Shown here: positions 21,834 to 33,738 of the stretch, piece by piece
Position numbering within the stretch: the first letter of the stretch is position 1
Layout: each line of letters begins with the position of its first letter
From: Isoetes taiwanensis
Lineage: Eukaryota; Streptophyta; Lycopodiopsida; Isoetales; Isoetaceae
DNA length: 64,000 nt
Assembly: GCA_021234155.1 (NCBI GenBank)
Contig: JAJEKV010000054.1
Location: forward strand, 122,001-186,000
Reading direction: 5' to 3'
Notes under the pieces: generated by a model
Told to the model about the DNA's origin: nothing
The model's database searches: none
Seen by the model: only the letters and a program-made list of their open reading frames with translations
Made by a program: the position numbers and the translations under genes

Positions 21834-22925
21834 TTATCTCTTCTTCACCTGTGGGAGAGGTGTAACAAAATTTTGCTCAGCCGGTTCCTTAACGGAAACT
21901 TCAGTAGCCTCAATCTTAGCATTCGCATCACTTCTCCCTCCATCATCCCATAACTTACCAAACAGCTTGAAGGAAGGATCCTTAAGATCTCTTGAGTTGT
22001 GCAGCACGTGTTTGACCTCCTCTGAAGGCTCCTCCTCCTGAACAATGGGTTGGGGAAGCTCTCCATCCTTAGTTACTGGAATTTCCTGGTCCTTTTGTGG
22101 CTCCATTTGGGAGGATATCTCAATTCGTGTCTTGGCTTCAATTGGCTGAGCCTCTATTGATGCCTTCACAGTTATCTCAGCAGCTCTAATCTCTTGTTGA
22201 AAGAGTTCTATGACTGGAAGGGGGAAGCAGATGGAGATTCAACTAGAGAGGATTTTGGAGAACTCGGACCTCCTAGGTCTTTGTTACCGGGGGATTCATC
22301 TGAGGAAAAATACTCATTTACCAGAAGCCCATAAGGTTCCTTTATTGTAAGGGACGTCGACCTCGATTCATATGCAGGGACAACAGTTGAAGAGTTTACC
22401 TCCAAAATTCCTTTCCCCTAGAAAGTAGGATCGTTGAGCACCTTCACTTTGGATAAATCCTACAAAAACTGCACTTTTTCTTCCATTCACTTCTCTGCTT
22501 TTTCTCTGAATTTTTTTCAAGTTCCACCTTTGCCTTCTCTTTCTCTTTTTCAGCTCTGATCCTTTGTCTCCTCCTCCTTTTTTCATTGACATTCTTATTT
22601 TGCCTGGGTCTTTCCTGCCTGCCTTTAGAAGGAGTAATCCAGCTTCCTTCCTTTTGATTAGAGTTTCCTACATTATGTGACTGAGATATTACCCTTTCTT
22701 CTTTTGTCTCCTTACACAACTGTCCCTCATGAAGCCTAATTGCACAAGCTGAGCATGGTTGTGGAAGACCCTATCATGCCAGCTTCAGGGTTTTGGGATT
22801 ACCAAAGTAGTCCACAAAGTTTATAGAGTCTGGGATTGGTTTGAGCACATCAATTTGTGCCCAAATTCTAGGGGCTTTGTCCTAGATTACCTCCCATCCT
22901 ATAAGATTCCCAATCTAGTCGTAAA
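21834..22925 (-). pseudogene. L1 ORF1 remnant
   Basis: The minus strand reads APRIWAQIDVLKPIPDSINF and a following PCSACAIRLHEGQLC (about 22890-22725), which resembles the DUF4283 plus CCHC-like region of plant L1 ORF1. A very basic, coiled-coil-like stretch rich in Lys/Arg/Glu follows (22660-22470). A Pro/Ser/Glu-rich tail runs to the stop at 21834. Frame changes near 22740, 22440 and 22200 break it. The ORF ends about 57 bp before ORF2 starts, as in other plant L1s. Confidence 0.68.
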
Positions 22926-24194
22926 TTAAATCCGGCAGAAAAGAACTATGCCACATATGAACAAGAGTTGTTGGCCATAGTTCATGCCTTAAAAACTTGG
23001 CGGCATTACTTAAGGTCAGGGACCAATAAAGAGCCACGGAAGTTTATTGTGTTCACTGATCATAAACCATTGAAATTTCTGCAAAGTCAAGCAGAAATAA
23101 GTCCCAGACAAGCGCGCTGGTTGGATTTCTTACGTGAATTTCACTTTGAGATTTGGCACACCCCTGGGAAAGATAACCCAGTTGCAGATGCACTTTCCAT
23201 AATAAAATACATTAATGGAATGACATCTCTAGAATGGGATCGCTTCCAACAAATCAGGGATTTGTATGAGAAGGATCAAGATCTAACCAAAAGAGAAGGT
23301 TCTCTCTGGGCACGAAATGACAATTTATGGTTCTATAAGGGACGCATTTATGTTCCCTTAGTAAAGAATCTTAGGAAGGAGATTATGTACGAGTTCCATA
23401 ATACCCCGCAAGAAGGGCAGGGGGGGGAGTGGAAGACATACGAATTGATTAAAAGACAATTCTTTTGGCCTGGTATGAAACAAGATGTAAAATCTTATGT
23501 ATCACAGTGCCCGGTATGTCAGGCGATAAAAACAGATCATGGCAAACTGCCAGGATTATTACAACCGTTGCCCATACCTTTGGAAAGGTGGGAATGTATA
23601 AGTATGGGTTTCATAGTTGCACTCCCACGTTCCAATCGACAACACACCCAAGTGCTAGTGATGGTCGATTGTTTCACAAAGTATGCAAAGTTCTTAGCAT
23701 TACGAGGTGATGCTACTGGACATGATGTGGCCAAAGAGTATCTACGGGTTGTGTACCCTATGTTTGGTCTGCCACGAAGAATTGTAAGCGATCAAGACTC
23801 TAAATTCACAGGGCACTTTTGGAAAGATTTCATGAAAGGGCTAGGAGTAAGCCTCAGTATGAGTAGTGGAAACCACCCCCAAACTGATGGACAAATCGAA
23901 CGAATTAACATGATCCTGGAGGATATGTTAAGAAGTTTTGTGTTTGAAAAACAGTCCAAGAGGGAGGAATATTTGCCCTTTGTGGAGTTCGCTTACGCAT
24001 ACCACACAGGAACCAAAATGAGCCCCTTTATGGCAATGATGGGTAGAAACCCAAGATCATATACTGGGACTAACGAAGCCCTGAAAACTGATGCGGCTAT
24101 CCATATGTTGGAAGATATGCAAGCCATATTATATCAGTGTAGGGCAAACTTAAAGAAGGCTCAAGATCGAGCCAGACTAAATGCCAACAACTAG
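22925..24194 (+). pseudogene. Ty3/gypsy RNase H and integrase fragment
   Basis: One open frame (22925-24194) carries the RNase H end (YEQELLAIVHALKTWRHYL, FTDHKPLKFL, QARWLDFL, HTPGKDNPVADALS), then an integrase. The zinc head keeps CPVCQ but its histidine pair is disturbed (HNTPQEGQGG). In the core, the first catalytic Asp, normally in SMDF, is Gly (SMGFI). The second (SDQDSKF) and the Glu (DGQIERIN) are present. It ends soon after the core at NANN-stop with no C-terminal chromodomain. Despite the long open frame it is a truncated, catalytically damaged fragment of a chromovirus-like gypsy. Confidence 0.88.
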
Positions 24195-24613
24195 GGTTAT
24201 AATCATGTCTTTGCATTTTTTGTGGGTTGGTAAATAAAGCCTATCGTCCTTCAAAAAAGGGGAGGGGTTTACGTGCATGTGCCTATGTCTGAGAATCAGT
24301 TAAAACTTGTTTTTTGTTTCTATTATATTTATGTTTAAGGTAGCCAACTGTTAATTCAACTCAAGTTGCAGAACTTACGACGTCTACTTTAGCACTGGAT
24401 GGATCAAAGATGCAGAATTCTGATTTCAAAGTTTTGAAGGAAGTGCTCGTTGCAGATATAATATGAACCGTCCTCTAAGAGAAAAGGGTCACACTGCTTT
24501 CTCTGCCAGGACTTTTCAAGTATTTATAAGTAACTAGTTGTACCCATTTCAAGACATTCGGCACAACTAGTGGCAATTTTGATGTGGTTGTTACCTGATG
24601 ATTTAGCTTTAAA

Positions 24614-25230
24614 GTGTTTGCAAAGATTTACAAGTTGTTTGCAAGAGATGGTAGTTTCTTCTACAAAGTTCAAATTATAGTCATATGTAAAGAAGAGCCA
24701 TCTGATGGACATTGGGTAGCATGTGATCCAGCTACAAAAGCATGGCACCCGTTGCCTTCCATTCCTGGGATGAATTACAATCTTCATTGTGGCTTTGGCA
24801 CTGCTATTATTGCAAACAAACTGCTCATAATTGGTGGCTACTATGGATGCATAGGAACACAACTTCCCATTTACTTTTTGCAACAAAAGAGATTTCGCAA
24901 TTTGATCCATTTTACAAGAAATAGAGCAAGGCAGCAAGCATGCAGACAGCTAGATGCAACTTTGCATGTGCTGTTGTTCGTGGGAAGGTGTATGTAGCAT
25001 TTGGATACTGGTCATCTAGGAGAAGTTCGCTTGTCCATGCTGAATATCTTTAACCCTATGAAGGGAGTTGGACACGGCGCTTGTGGTTAGTATTTCAACC
25101 AAAAGCCCATATGTAGCATGGACAAAGATGACAACAATGTGGAATTTATGTGGGGAGGCCATTGGTTGTGCAGTTTTAGAGGACAATAACATAAACCCTC
25201 TTGCTCTTAATCAAGCTTCAGTGATCTTAC
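24614..25230 (+). pseudogene. F-box/kelch-repeat protein fragment
   Basis: The first frame encodes GHWVACDPATKAWHPLPSIP and GTAIIANKLLIIGGYYG (24700-24850), a kelch-repeat pattern with the paired glycines. After a frameshift, ISQFDPFYKK, an in-frame TAG, and AASMQTARCNFACAVV then GKVYVAFG continue the next kelch blade (24880-25005). Another shift gives PYEGSWTR near 25060 and AIGCAVLEDNNI near 25160-25190. Plant F-box/kelch proteins are substrate adaptors of SCF ubiquitin ligases. No F-box is visible here. With at least two frameshifts and one stop this is a pseudogene fragment, or less likely badly resolved exons. Confidence 0.7.
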
Positions 25231-27260
25231 TGTGGATATTTCTTTCAACACTTACGCACTTCTGATTATCTTTAGCATAGAATTGTTGTCTTTAACATTC
25301 ATAATGTCAATAAATGTGATTTTTTATCTTTGCTCTAGCATTTTATAACCTTAGATACTTTGATTTCTTAGCAATGCTGTGGCATTTCAAGAATTGCAGA
25401 ATAATACTGCAATCATAAAGTCAAGTGGATGCTATAATATCTTATGGCACCTCCATTCTTAATTAGACTGAGATGGACCTGCAAAATTTTGTTTGTGTTT
25501 AAGAATATTTTCGTGCTGCTCTCTTGCAAATTCCAACACCGTAGATGGAGTGGAAAGCCCAACAATCTAACGTCTTAGATGAATGTGCCTGCAACAAATT
25601 AAAACAAGGTGCTGCGCACGGAGGGTTGCCCTCCGTGACCCGAGAGTGAAATGGCTTAAATCACACTTCAAAGTCATGTTTTCGACCATATACTGACATA
25701 CACTTGGAATATGCCACAAACCCACATGGATGAAGAACTTTGCACAACCATGAAGTACGTTATGTGTTTCTAATAAGGATGCTTATTTTGCTCGATCTTC
25801 AAGAACTCTAAAAACACTATCTAATGTCTCTCGCAAATATGCAAAGCAATATAAATGAAAATATATAGATGTTTAGGAAGCTTGCAAAACATTGATAGTT
25901 CTTAATAATTGTTTTCAATAGTGCAGGCTGCAAATTATTCACTGATGCATCGTGCTACATAATTAGTTCTATCCAAATTACCTTACTTCTATCCTAATGA
26001 AGCATTGCGCAAATAAAGAGAGTTGCATCCTGACGTGGAAATCATGATGTGATAGCGCAAAACAATCAATCAATCATGTCTGGACATCGATCCTAGCCTA
26101 TAAATAATTTCTATACCAATATTTACTAGAGCTGTAGCCAACTCTCAGCCCCTGTCACTTTGTTTCAAGATCAACATTTCCTTTACTTCAATGCTTGATG
26201 CACCTGACGCCAAACAGAAGAACCTCTCCAAAAATATCCCTTTACATCAATGCTTGATGCACTTGATGCCAAACGGAAAAACGTCTTCAAAAACATCCTT
26301 TCGTATTGGCAGTTGGGCTTTTACTAATCCAGGTATATTTGCACTATTTGCACTGCAACTAGAGTTATGGCACTTAATTAATCAGATTATAACAAAGCAT
26401 ACGTATCAAGTTGGAGTACTCCCTCAGCATCAAACCATAATTCATTGCATATCATATAATAGGCCAAATAGGTTGAACTAAATCCAATCAGGCCTATAAA
26501 ATTGCAACGATTGCCTGTACTGAATCCATTGACCTCTGCTTCAGTTTCAAGGCCAAGATAACAAAAATACATGCAAGATACTTTCATGGCTTCACTTCAC
26601 TACGAAGAAATATGTTTCACGTCATGCCCTTCTCTTTCTTTGCCATCTGCTGTCATAGTGCAGCTCCAGCAGCAGCTGATGGCTATGTAGATAAAAATTC
26701 TGCACTTGAACATCTGATTCCACTGGATCAAATGATTTCCAAATAAAAGCGTGAATTTTGCTGCAAACACTAAGATAAAACATGAATAACTCTAATCCAT
26801 TTATTGAATATAAGCTTCAACACAGTCTATGACATACCCCAGATGCATACATATTGACCAATGCATTTGGTTTTAACACACAAACATCATAACCATTTCC
26901 AGAATACTGGCATGGAAAATAACCCCAAACGCTCCTCATATACATCTAAACTGAGAACAGATACAAGTGTAAATTCAGTTTCATTAATACATTTCCTGGA
27001 TTTTTCTGGAGTGAAGATGCAAGATGGGTCGAATTTACATATTTCTAGCAGGCCCTTGTTGCAAAACCATCAAACAGGGCAGAGCTTTTATATGGCTTCT
27101 GTGGACAAGAAAAACAATCTTGCAAAACTGCCCATTAGCAGCTAATTCAATTAGATTCTTCAAAATCACCACCATAAACAGCTAATTGTAAATAATGAAG
27201 GTCAAATTTCATATCTGATGAAGCTCTCTAGACATATTTCTAACAAATATGTAGCATAAT
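25231..27260. other. No gene seen; one 59-bp tandem duplication
   Basis: Two kb without supported coding sequence. The clear structure is a 59-bp tandem duplication at 26181-26239 and 26240-26298, with about 85 percent identity by eye, both carrying CAATGCTTGATGCAC. The rest is AT-rich. Confidence 0.5.
26181..26298. repeat. 59-bp diverged tandem duplication
   Basis: Two units start CTTTAC(T/A)TCAATGCTTGATG and diverge at about eight positions. The duplication shifts frame because 59 is not a multiple of three. Confidence 0.85.
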
Positions 27261-27370
27261 AACAGGGGTTTTTTTTTGTATTTTTGTACGGTTTTTCCAA
27301 TGGTTTTTATATGATTTGATGGGCGTATTACACAAGGCCTACTAATTAGTACATCTAGAGTGCGCATTGT
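27261..27370 (+). repeat. Dispersed repeat, copy of 2205-2320
   Basis: AACAGGGG and poly-T are followed by GTACGGTTTTTCCAATGG, ATATGATTTGATGGGCG and CATCTAGAGTGCGCA. This is the plus-strand counterpart of the minus-strand copy near position 2300. Confidence 0.65.
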
Positions 27371-28029
27371 ATTTGCATACGCTTGAATTAATTTTAATGC
27401 CTCTTTTCAATAGTGTAGACCCATATATATCATATATTTTTTAGTTAAGTTTTATTTTTCGTATTATATTTTATTTTGCTCGACATGCAAAGCTCGAGCA
27501 GCTCATTTTAGGGTTCTTGTTAACTCCAAAATTAGGTCTCTGGGCTATGGTTTTTGCTGTAAGGGATCTCGATGATTAAGCTACCATTTAAACAGATCGT
27601 CGTTGCAGAGAGAAGCTTCTTCATAAAAAATGGTGGCAGATCTTATAACAGGGGGCGTGGTTATGTGGGTCGGATTCAAGCAGGTCTCATAGAGCAAAGT
27701 TACGTGTTTTAGGGCAAAGTTACGTTTTATGTTTCTTATGCTTCTGGCAGCATCGGATTTGGGCAGAGCTTAACCGGTTCCAGCAGAGAGCTACCTGAGT
27801 GCTTGAAGCAGATGCTTGCCAATCCATGAAAGTCCTTCCTCCTGCTTTTGTGTTTTAAACGATGGAGCTATTTTCCTTTTTTCATTTCTGTTAGAGGCCC
27901 TTCAGCTTACGGCTTGGAGGCCATTCAGCTTAGGGTTTCGAGGCCCTGCATTGATTGATTGGTTTTGCGGTCTTTGGGGATGCGAGATTTGACTTCTTCT
28001 TCTCCTCCTTGGTATTCCCTCCATAGGTG

Positions 28030-28445
28030 AGAAACCATCTCTTTTCTTTCCTGCATTCTTACCACATCCTTCATCTTGGTCGATCTTCTGGCCGAAGCTC
28101 TTGTGCACAACTGTGAGCCCACCGCACCATCTCTTCAATCTCACCAAGGTTTGCTTCCATTTCCAACAGAGTTGGATCAACAAATTCATTCATCTTTCCA
28201 GCGAATAACTTCGTCTTCACCTAAAAGGAGACCAGGAAGGAAGGTTAGTTCACCTTTGCCAATCCAAAATCCCCCACTAAAGGTTCAAAGTTATCATCCA
28301 GCAAAATGTTGGCAGCCTTTACATCACGGTGTATTATCTTCGGGTCACAATGTTCATGAAGATAAGCAAGACCTCGAAATGCACCTAAAGCTATCGTTTA
28401 GAATCTCCCAAGTAAGTGCTTTTCTTTCACGATGTTCAATAATGG
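28030..28445 (-). pseudogene. SERK-like receptor kinase fragment
   Basis: The minus strand reads RERKALTW, a frameshift, then [20 protein letters not shown] and [19 protein letters not shown] (about 28395-28258). These are the kinase catalytic loop with HRD and the DFG motif, close to SERK-type leucine-rich-repeat receptor kinases. An intron-like stretch with GT and AG ends follows (complement of about 28219-28251). Then KMNEFVDPTLLEMEANLGEI and a RPEDRP segment (about 28200-28075) resemble the last kinase subdomain. The activation loop and about 80 residues after it are missing, and single-base frameshifts occur near 28420 and 28075. It is a partial, non-functional copy. Confidence 0.72.
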
Positions 28446-28513
28446 TTTGGATTGCATACTTTTATAAGCTTATCAATTTTTCAATCTCATTAATGTTATG
28501 GTGTTTAGTCTAC

Positions 28514-28701
28514 AGATTCTGTAATGGTCCTAGAGAAGAATCTTTCCAAAAGACACGATGCAGCTGAAAAGGCGGTGCCGGTTACAACAACTGCAGTTGA
28601 AAAGGTAGTGCCAGTTGCAACAACTGGTTTGTGTTGTGAAGACGAATTTGATCTTGCAGTGTTGAGGATTCAAGGTCCATGGTCCGAAGAAGATTCAAGT
28701 G
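28514..28701 (+). other. Hypothetical exon-like open segment
   Basis: An open stretch lies between an acceptor-like TTTAGTCTACAG (ends near 28513) and a donor-like AAGT|GTGAGC near 28700. It encodes AAEKAVPVTTTAVEKVVPVA, an internally duplicated segment (AVPVTTT/VVPVATT), then an acidic GPWSEEDSS tail. I know no matching family, and no further exon is evident. It could be chance or a real exon of an unknown gene. Confidence 0.22.
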
Positions 28702-29385
28702 TGAGCTCTTTGTCTATTTAATTTTAAAACTGTGAATATGGTTCCGGTTATCAAACTGTCTGTGATTATGGCTTATATTTGAGAAGTGTTGTTGAATATT
28801 CTGTGTATCTGATCTGAAACCAACAAATATAACTCTAGTCATTACCATATTATCTGTTATTCTATTATCATGTATGTAAAGCGATGATTGCTAGATGCTT
28901 GTCAAAACCTCACCATCAGTTACCACGAAGCACAGCCAATCAATTTAGATGAGGAAACAATGGTATTTGGTCAGATTCATTGTAAAGCCTTGAAATATAA
29001 ATTCTCTTAGAAGCATCCCTCTGAGTATAGCTGTTGGTGAATTTGCTATACCCTTTGTTCCAGCTGGTTAACCTACTAGATTAGTTAATCTTCTCGGTTG
29101 AGCCTTTTAATCTTCAAGCTAATGTATTTGAAGAAGTTTCTAAAAGGTGAGCTTCTAAATATTTAAACGATGGTTATCTAGTATACTTCAAATATTAAAT
29201 CCTTAGTGCATATTTGGATTCCAAGGTTCAAGATGCAACCCTACACTATCTTTAAGGCCCCGAAGGGGCCAAATTTTTTTTTAGTTAACACAAACCATTA
29301 ACACACAACTAACATTATTAACACAAACCATTGCATTTGACACATTTAAAATAAAATCCCCCTTAAACCCCCTTTTGTTTGGGTG
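28702..29385. other. No gene seen
   Basis: AT-rich intergenic sequence without recognisable coding or repeat structure, apart from a small hairpin GGCCCCGAAGGGGCC at about 29254-29268. Confidence 0.4.
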
Positions 29386-29640
29386 CATATTCACACGGGG
29401 GGTTACGTAGGGCAGCGAGAGCCTCAAAAAATTCATAATACATGTACAAAATTAACACCATTAAGTACATTCTCTCAAACCTTATAGTATTTTACAAACT
29501 TTAATATACAGTATACAAAAACTTGTACATGCATACCCCATAAACGAGGATCGCTATGTACGGTCTAGATCTTGGAATAAAGGGCGAATATGCCCATCCC
29601 ACAGCTCTCGTTGCCCGGAGTAACCCCCCGTGTGAATATG
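29386..29640. mobile_element. 255-bp MITE with long inverted ends
   Basis: The left end CATATTCACACGGGGGGTTA (29386) and right end TAACCCCCCGTGTGAATATG (29640) are exact inverted copies over at least 21 bp. The similarity extends inward with mismatches through GGGCA(G/A)CGAGAGC to about 45 bp. The interior is AT-rich and non-coding. Size and structure fit a miniature inverted-repeat transposable element. No clear target duplication can be set, because the outermost bases are themselves part of the inverted repeat. Confidence 0.82.
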
Positions 29641-30160
29641 GTACACTGAAGCTTAAATGAGAAGCAATCCATTCTTAACTATAACTAGGTCGATGCCACT
29701 AGAACTCCATTTCCAATTGCAGGATTTGAATTAAACTGATAAACCCAAGCTGATACCAGAGGAAACCCCGGTTACAAACAAATAGGAGAAATGAACTAGA
29801 CCGAGGTTTCATAGGGAAAGGCAAACCAGGACATGCTGTCTTGATATAAGCAGTAACAGTAGACTCTCAATGAAGCTCTTTCTCTTTGACATGTCAGCTA
29901 TAGCTCTATGGGTCATTTGATGCAAACCTTAGGTGTCGTATGACATTTTCCTTCCTAAAATTAATGCTAATTCAATGCTAAGTCTCTACAGCTCGAAGTG
30001 GCCTTTCAAGCAGTGATCTAGATGCATAAGTTATTCCATTTTGTTAACATGCAAGAAGGCCAGATGAGACTTTCATGGTTGGCATATATTTCCTTCAAAG
30101 CCCTTGGCTGATCAACAATTCTGCAGCAGCTTGGGGAGTATTTATGATAAAAAATTGCGG
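29641..30160. other. No gene seen
   Basis: Sequence between the MITE and the end of the PPR pseudogene. The minus-strand PPR frame may have extended here before it decayed, but no repeat motif is readable. Confidence 0.4.
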
Positions 30161-30166
30161 CACAGT

Positions 30167-31828
30167 TCATCCATGTACTCTCTCACGAAGGAGCATGACA
30201 TCCTCCAGATTCATTTCCTGGAATACCCTAATTGCTTGTCCACCAAGCCCATGTTGTGCATACATTGAGATAACAGAATCCCATGATATCACATCCCTAG
30301 CCAATATTCTGTCAAATACAACCAACGCTTCATCCAAATCTCCACATTTTCCATACAAACTCATGAGGGCAGCACTGCAAATGAGGTGAGGTTTGAGTAT
30401 AAAATTTAGCATGAAGGCGTGCATCTGTTTGCCCTCAACTATAGCTGCTTGTTCAGCACATGCATCAAGGATAGTGACAATAACAGCATCATCTGGATCC
30501 ATAACATATTTTACCATCTCCTGAAAGAGCTGAAAGGCATGTTTTGCATGATCATGTTGAGCAAAAGCAGAAATCACTGCATTCCATGAGACAATATTGC
30601 ATTGAGGCATCTGCTGGAAAAGATGGAATGCCTCACTGAGATACCCATACTAGGCATACAAGGAAACAATTGTTGTCCAAGATACTACATTTCGATAAGG
30701 CATTTGCTCAAATAACTCCAAAGCCCCTGCCAATTGATAATTTTGAGCATATGCAAATATCATAGCATTCCATGAGGCAATATCTCGCATTGGCATTCTT
30801 TGGAAGAACAAAAATGCCTCTTGTAGCAATCCTTTATGGGCATAGCCCACAACAATTGAAGTCCATGCCACTACATCCTTTTGAGGCATTTTCTCAAATA
30901 AATCGAGAGCCTTTTCAATTTCACCCATCTCAACATGTGAAGCAATAAGGATATTCCATGATACTGCATCAGGATGAGGCATCTTTTGGAACAACATAAC
31001 AGCCTCTTCTAATTGTCCATTGCACGCATAACCAGAAATCATAGCATTCCATGCTGCTGTAGAATCCTTAAAAGGCATTTCCTCGAATATCTGGACAGCC
31101 TTTTCTAAGTGTCCTTGTTGTGAACATGCTGAAATCATAGCAGTACAAGAAACTACATCCTTTTCTGGCATTAGTTTAAAAAGATCCAATGCTTTTTTTA
31201 GATGACCAAAGAAATAATGGTAGTCCATGCAATAAGGTCCTGATGAGGCATTATGAAAATAGTTCAATGGCTTTCTCAATCATCCAATGTTGTGCACATG
31301 CTGAAATCATGATGGTCCAGGAGACCACATCTCTGCTAGGCATTTGTTGGAAATGTTCCAAAGCTTCCATGATTTGTCCACACTTGACATGCGGAGATCA
31401 TGGAATTCCATGAGACAATATCTTTTTGAGGCATGTGTTGGAAAAGTTGGATAGCCTCCTCAAGAAGTCCTTGGTTGATATAAACAGCAAGCATGCCGTT
31501 CCATGTAAAACAATTACGTTTTGACATATGGGCAAATGTTGTCTGCGCATCAGATATGCAATTACATCTATCATACATTCATTTGTATAAAAACATTGCC
31601 CAAGTATCTATCACTTTGTAATCCACACCAGATAATGCAGTTATGAAGATATTTACCCTGGGACATGATATTGCATTTTTGCAAAAGTGATGCATATTTA
31701 TTTACATCTACTGCATCCTGACTCAGTTCAAGCTTTGAACTTAAACTTCCAGTGTAATAATAAGCACATGCATAAAACAAAACTCGTGGTGTAGCTTTTC
31801 GAATCTTGACTGGCATGAGACTTGCCAA
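30167..31828 (-). pseudogene. PPR (PLS-type) protein pseudogene
   Basis: Pentatricopeptide-repeat proteins bind organellar RNA for editing, splicing or stability. On the minus strand I see an N-terminal region with YASLLQKCNIMSQGKYLHNC (about 31715-31655). At least six consecutive 31-residue S-type repeats follow, each starting MP.(K/R)D and ending LF(E/Q), between 31170 and 30650. A longer repeat set ends near 30220 with LYGKCGDLDEALVVFD and DSVISMYAQHG. Breaks: a 4-bp duplication (AATG AATG) near 31575, frameshifts near 31390 and 31250, and a TAG stop at about 30650. There is no E or DYW domain. The repeat style is common in non-seed plants. It is a pseudogene unless these are assembly errors. 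Confidence 0.85.
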
Positions 31829-33738
31829 AATTGGTTAGAAAACTTGACATTTTCTGGATGTTATAGCTACTCTTCATCGTCCATTTTATAGAAAGATTAA
31901 GAATAACAAATGCTTAATGGGCAAGTACGTACCCAAACAATAGCCATCTTCTCTCCATGGCAAGTATCAGTTCACGAACCATTACTACATTCTATATAAC
32001 CAATACTCAAAAGCATCATTGAATCGAAATTGAATCGAAGCATCATCAATATTCAAATCTTTCCACATAAAGAAAAGCCTGGAGGATACTTTAAAAGATA
32101 GCCTGCGAAGAACCCCTAGAATCAGTGGTCAAGATCAAAGCACCCAGATATTCCGAATGAACAATATCAACCTGTAGTACAGCATTTGTTGTTTGTAGAT
32201 CCAAACTCAAAGCAGTATGGTAAATAACTGCCATGCTCTTGAAAGCCAGAGGAAAATGCTTGGACGAAGAAGAAGGGTCGAGCTGCAATGGGGCTAGATG
32301 ACCGAGAGTTTACAGGGAGCACCCAGTTTGGAGCAGTCACCAGCATATGCCGGCATATACTTGGATATGCCCACATACCCACATAAACGAGGGTTTGCCC
32401 CCCTAGGGGCAACCCAAAAATGCTTGTAGTTAAATTTAACAAAGTCGAACAATATGAAGGACAAAACTGAAAAAGGAAGCAACACACTTGCTTTCTTAGA
32501 GAAATTCATACATAACACATATTGCTCTAGATGCTTTGGTAATGCTGGACATAAATGAACATTTGCAGCAATGCCAATATTTTTCATCTAGAAAAAAGAA
32601 AACACCGAGAGCAGGAAAACCAATGTGTCAGTAAGTGCGCTGCAAAATTATGATTTAACCAGAGACATCTCTGTCGTCCAGCATACGCTAAACAAAATGC
32701 TTTTCATATGGCTGAACTTAACTGATTGCTTTTACTTCATATCTCCAAGACTAAGTTTATAACAAATCAATGGCACTCTCTAGGATGAATAAAACATTGC
32801 TCAACACTTAACTTCTTGCTCTCCAAGATTGGCAATTCTTTGTCCTGAACTTCATAAAGCACAAGGCCCCCAAAATCGAACCAATATGAATTTTCTTATA
32901 TGGTTTATTGGTGAAAATCAAATCCATAAATCAGTACATGTTAGTGGGTTCAAAAGTTTACAAACCATGTCTAGTTATCCAATATAGTTCATCAACATAT
33001 TTTTCTAAGGTGACAAGCCAACACAGTTTTGTGACATGGTATTGAAACATGGCAATTTTAATTGGTTTTTGTAACAACTTAAATTATACGATATGTACTA
33101 TTGTTTGGTATGTCAAGTTTAGTAGACTGGTATTTGATTGCGTCTATTTTCTTTACTATATTGACATGGTAATTTGAAGTGCATAATTATCATGATATTT
33201 TACAGTGATTAACGGTCAATGCACAAGGTGGTAAATGATCTTGGCTTAAATTGATAATATGAGTTTTTTTACCCTATTTTTCTCCATGGTATTAAAAACC
33301 TATTTATTTCACTTAGTTTTTCTAACAGCTTAAAATGTCTAATTCGAACTAATTGCTTAGTATTTTGAGTTAGTATATCAAGTGGAAATTTAATATGGTT
33401 TAAATTTGTTAATATGATTTTTTTCTATGATTTCAAATAGTTATTCAATACAATTTTTAAACGTTGTACATATGCATAAGTTCCTAATATGTTCCTAATA
33501 TATGATATTTAATAGTGCTTCCTGAGTAGCATTTAGTGATATGATATTGGAGCATGGTAAAATGGTAAAATGTTTAATACGTAATGATTATTGATTGGTA
33601 GGTTTCATTTATAAAACAATTTACTGCTTGTTTTTATTTAGGACAAAAATACGACAACATTTGGAATTAGTCATAGCAAAAATTTAGTACAATTCTAAAT
33701 TCTAAAAGACAAATTGTAAAGATAAACAACTCTTTCAA
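31829..33738. other. No gene seen; AT-rich
   Basis: No supported coding sequence. A short segment at about 32375-32425 (GGGGCAACCCAAAAA with CATAAACGAGGGTTTG) resembles, in inverted form, 37513-37550, so both may be ends of one small element family. From 33000 to 33620 the sequence is strongly AT-rich with loose repetition of ATGGTATT and AATGGTAAAAT phrases. Confidence 0.4.

Larger units (their letters stand above)
17510..22930 (-). mobile_element. L1-type LINE, about 5.4 kb, minus strand
   Basis: On the minus strand an ORF1-like region (22925-21834), an endonuclease (from 21777), a reverse transcriptase and a zf-RVT C-terminus follow in L1 order, ending in a 3' UTR and a short A-run (complement of 17511-17517). 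The 3' UTR end matches the plus-strand fragment ending at 4471. It is broken at 20456-20857 by a DNA element. The 5' end abuts a gypsy fragment at about 22930, so it is either truncated there or joined by later insertion. Stops and frameshifts show it is inactive. Confidence 0.88.
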
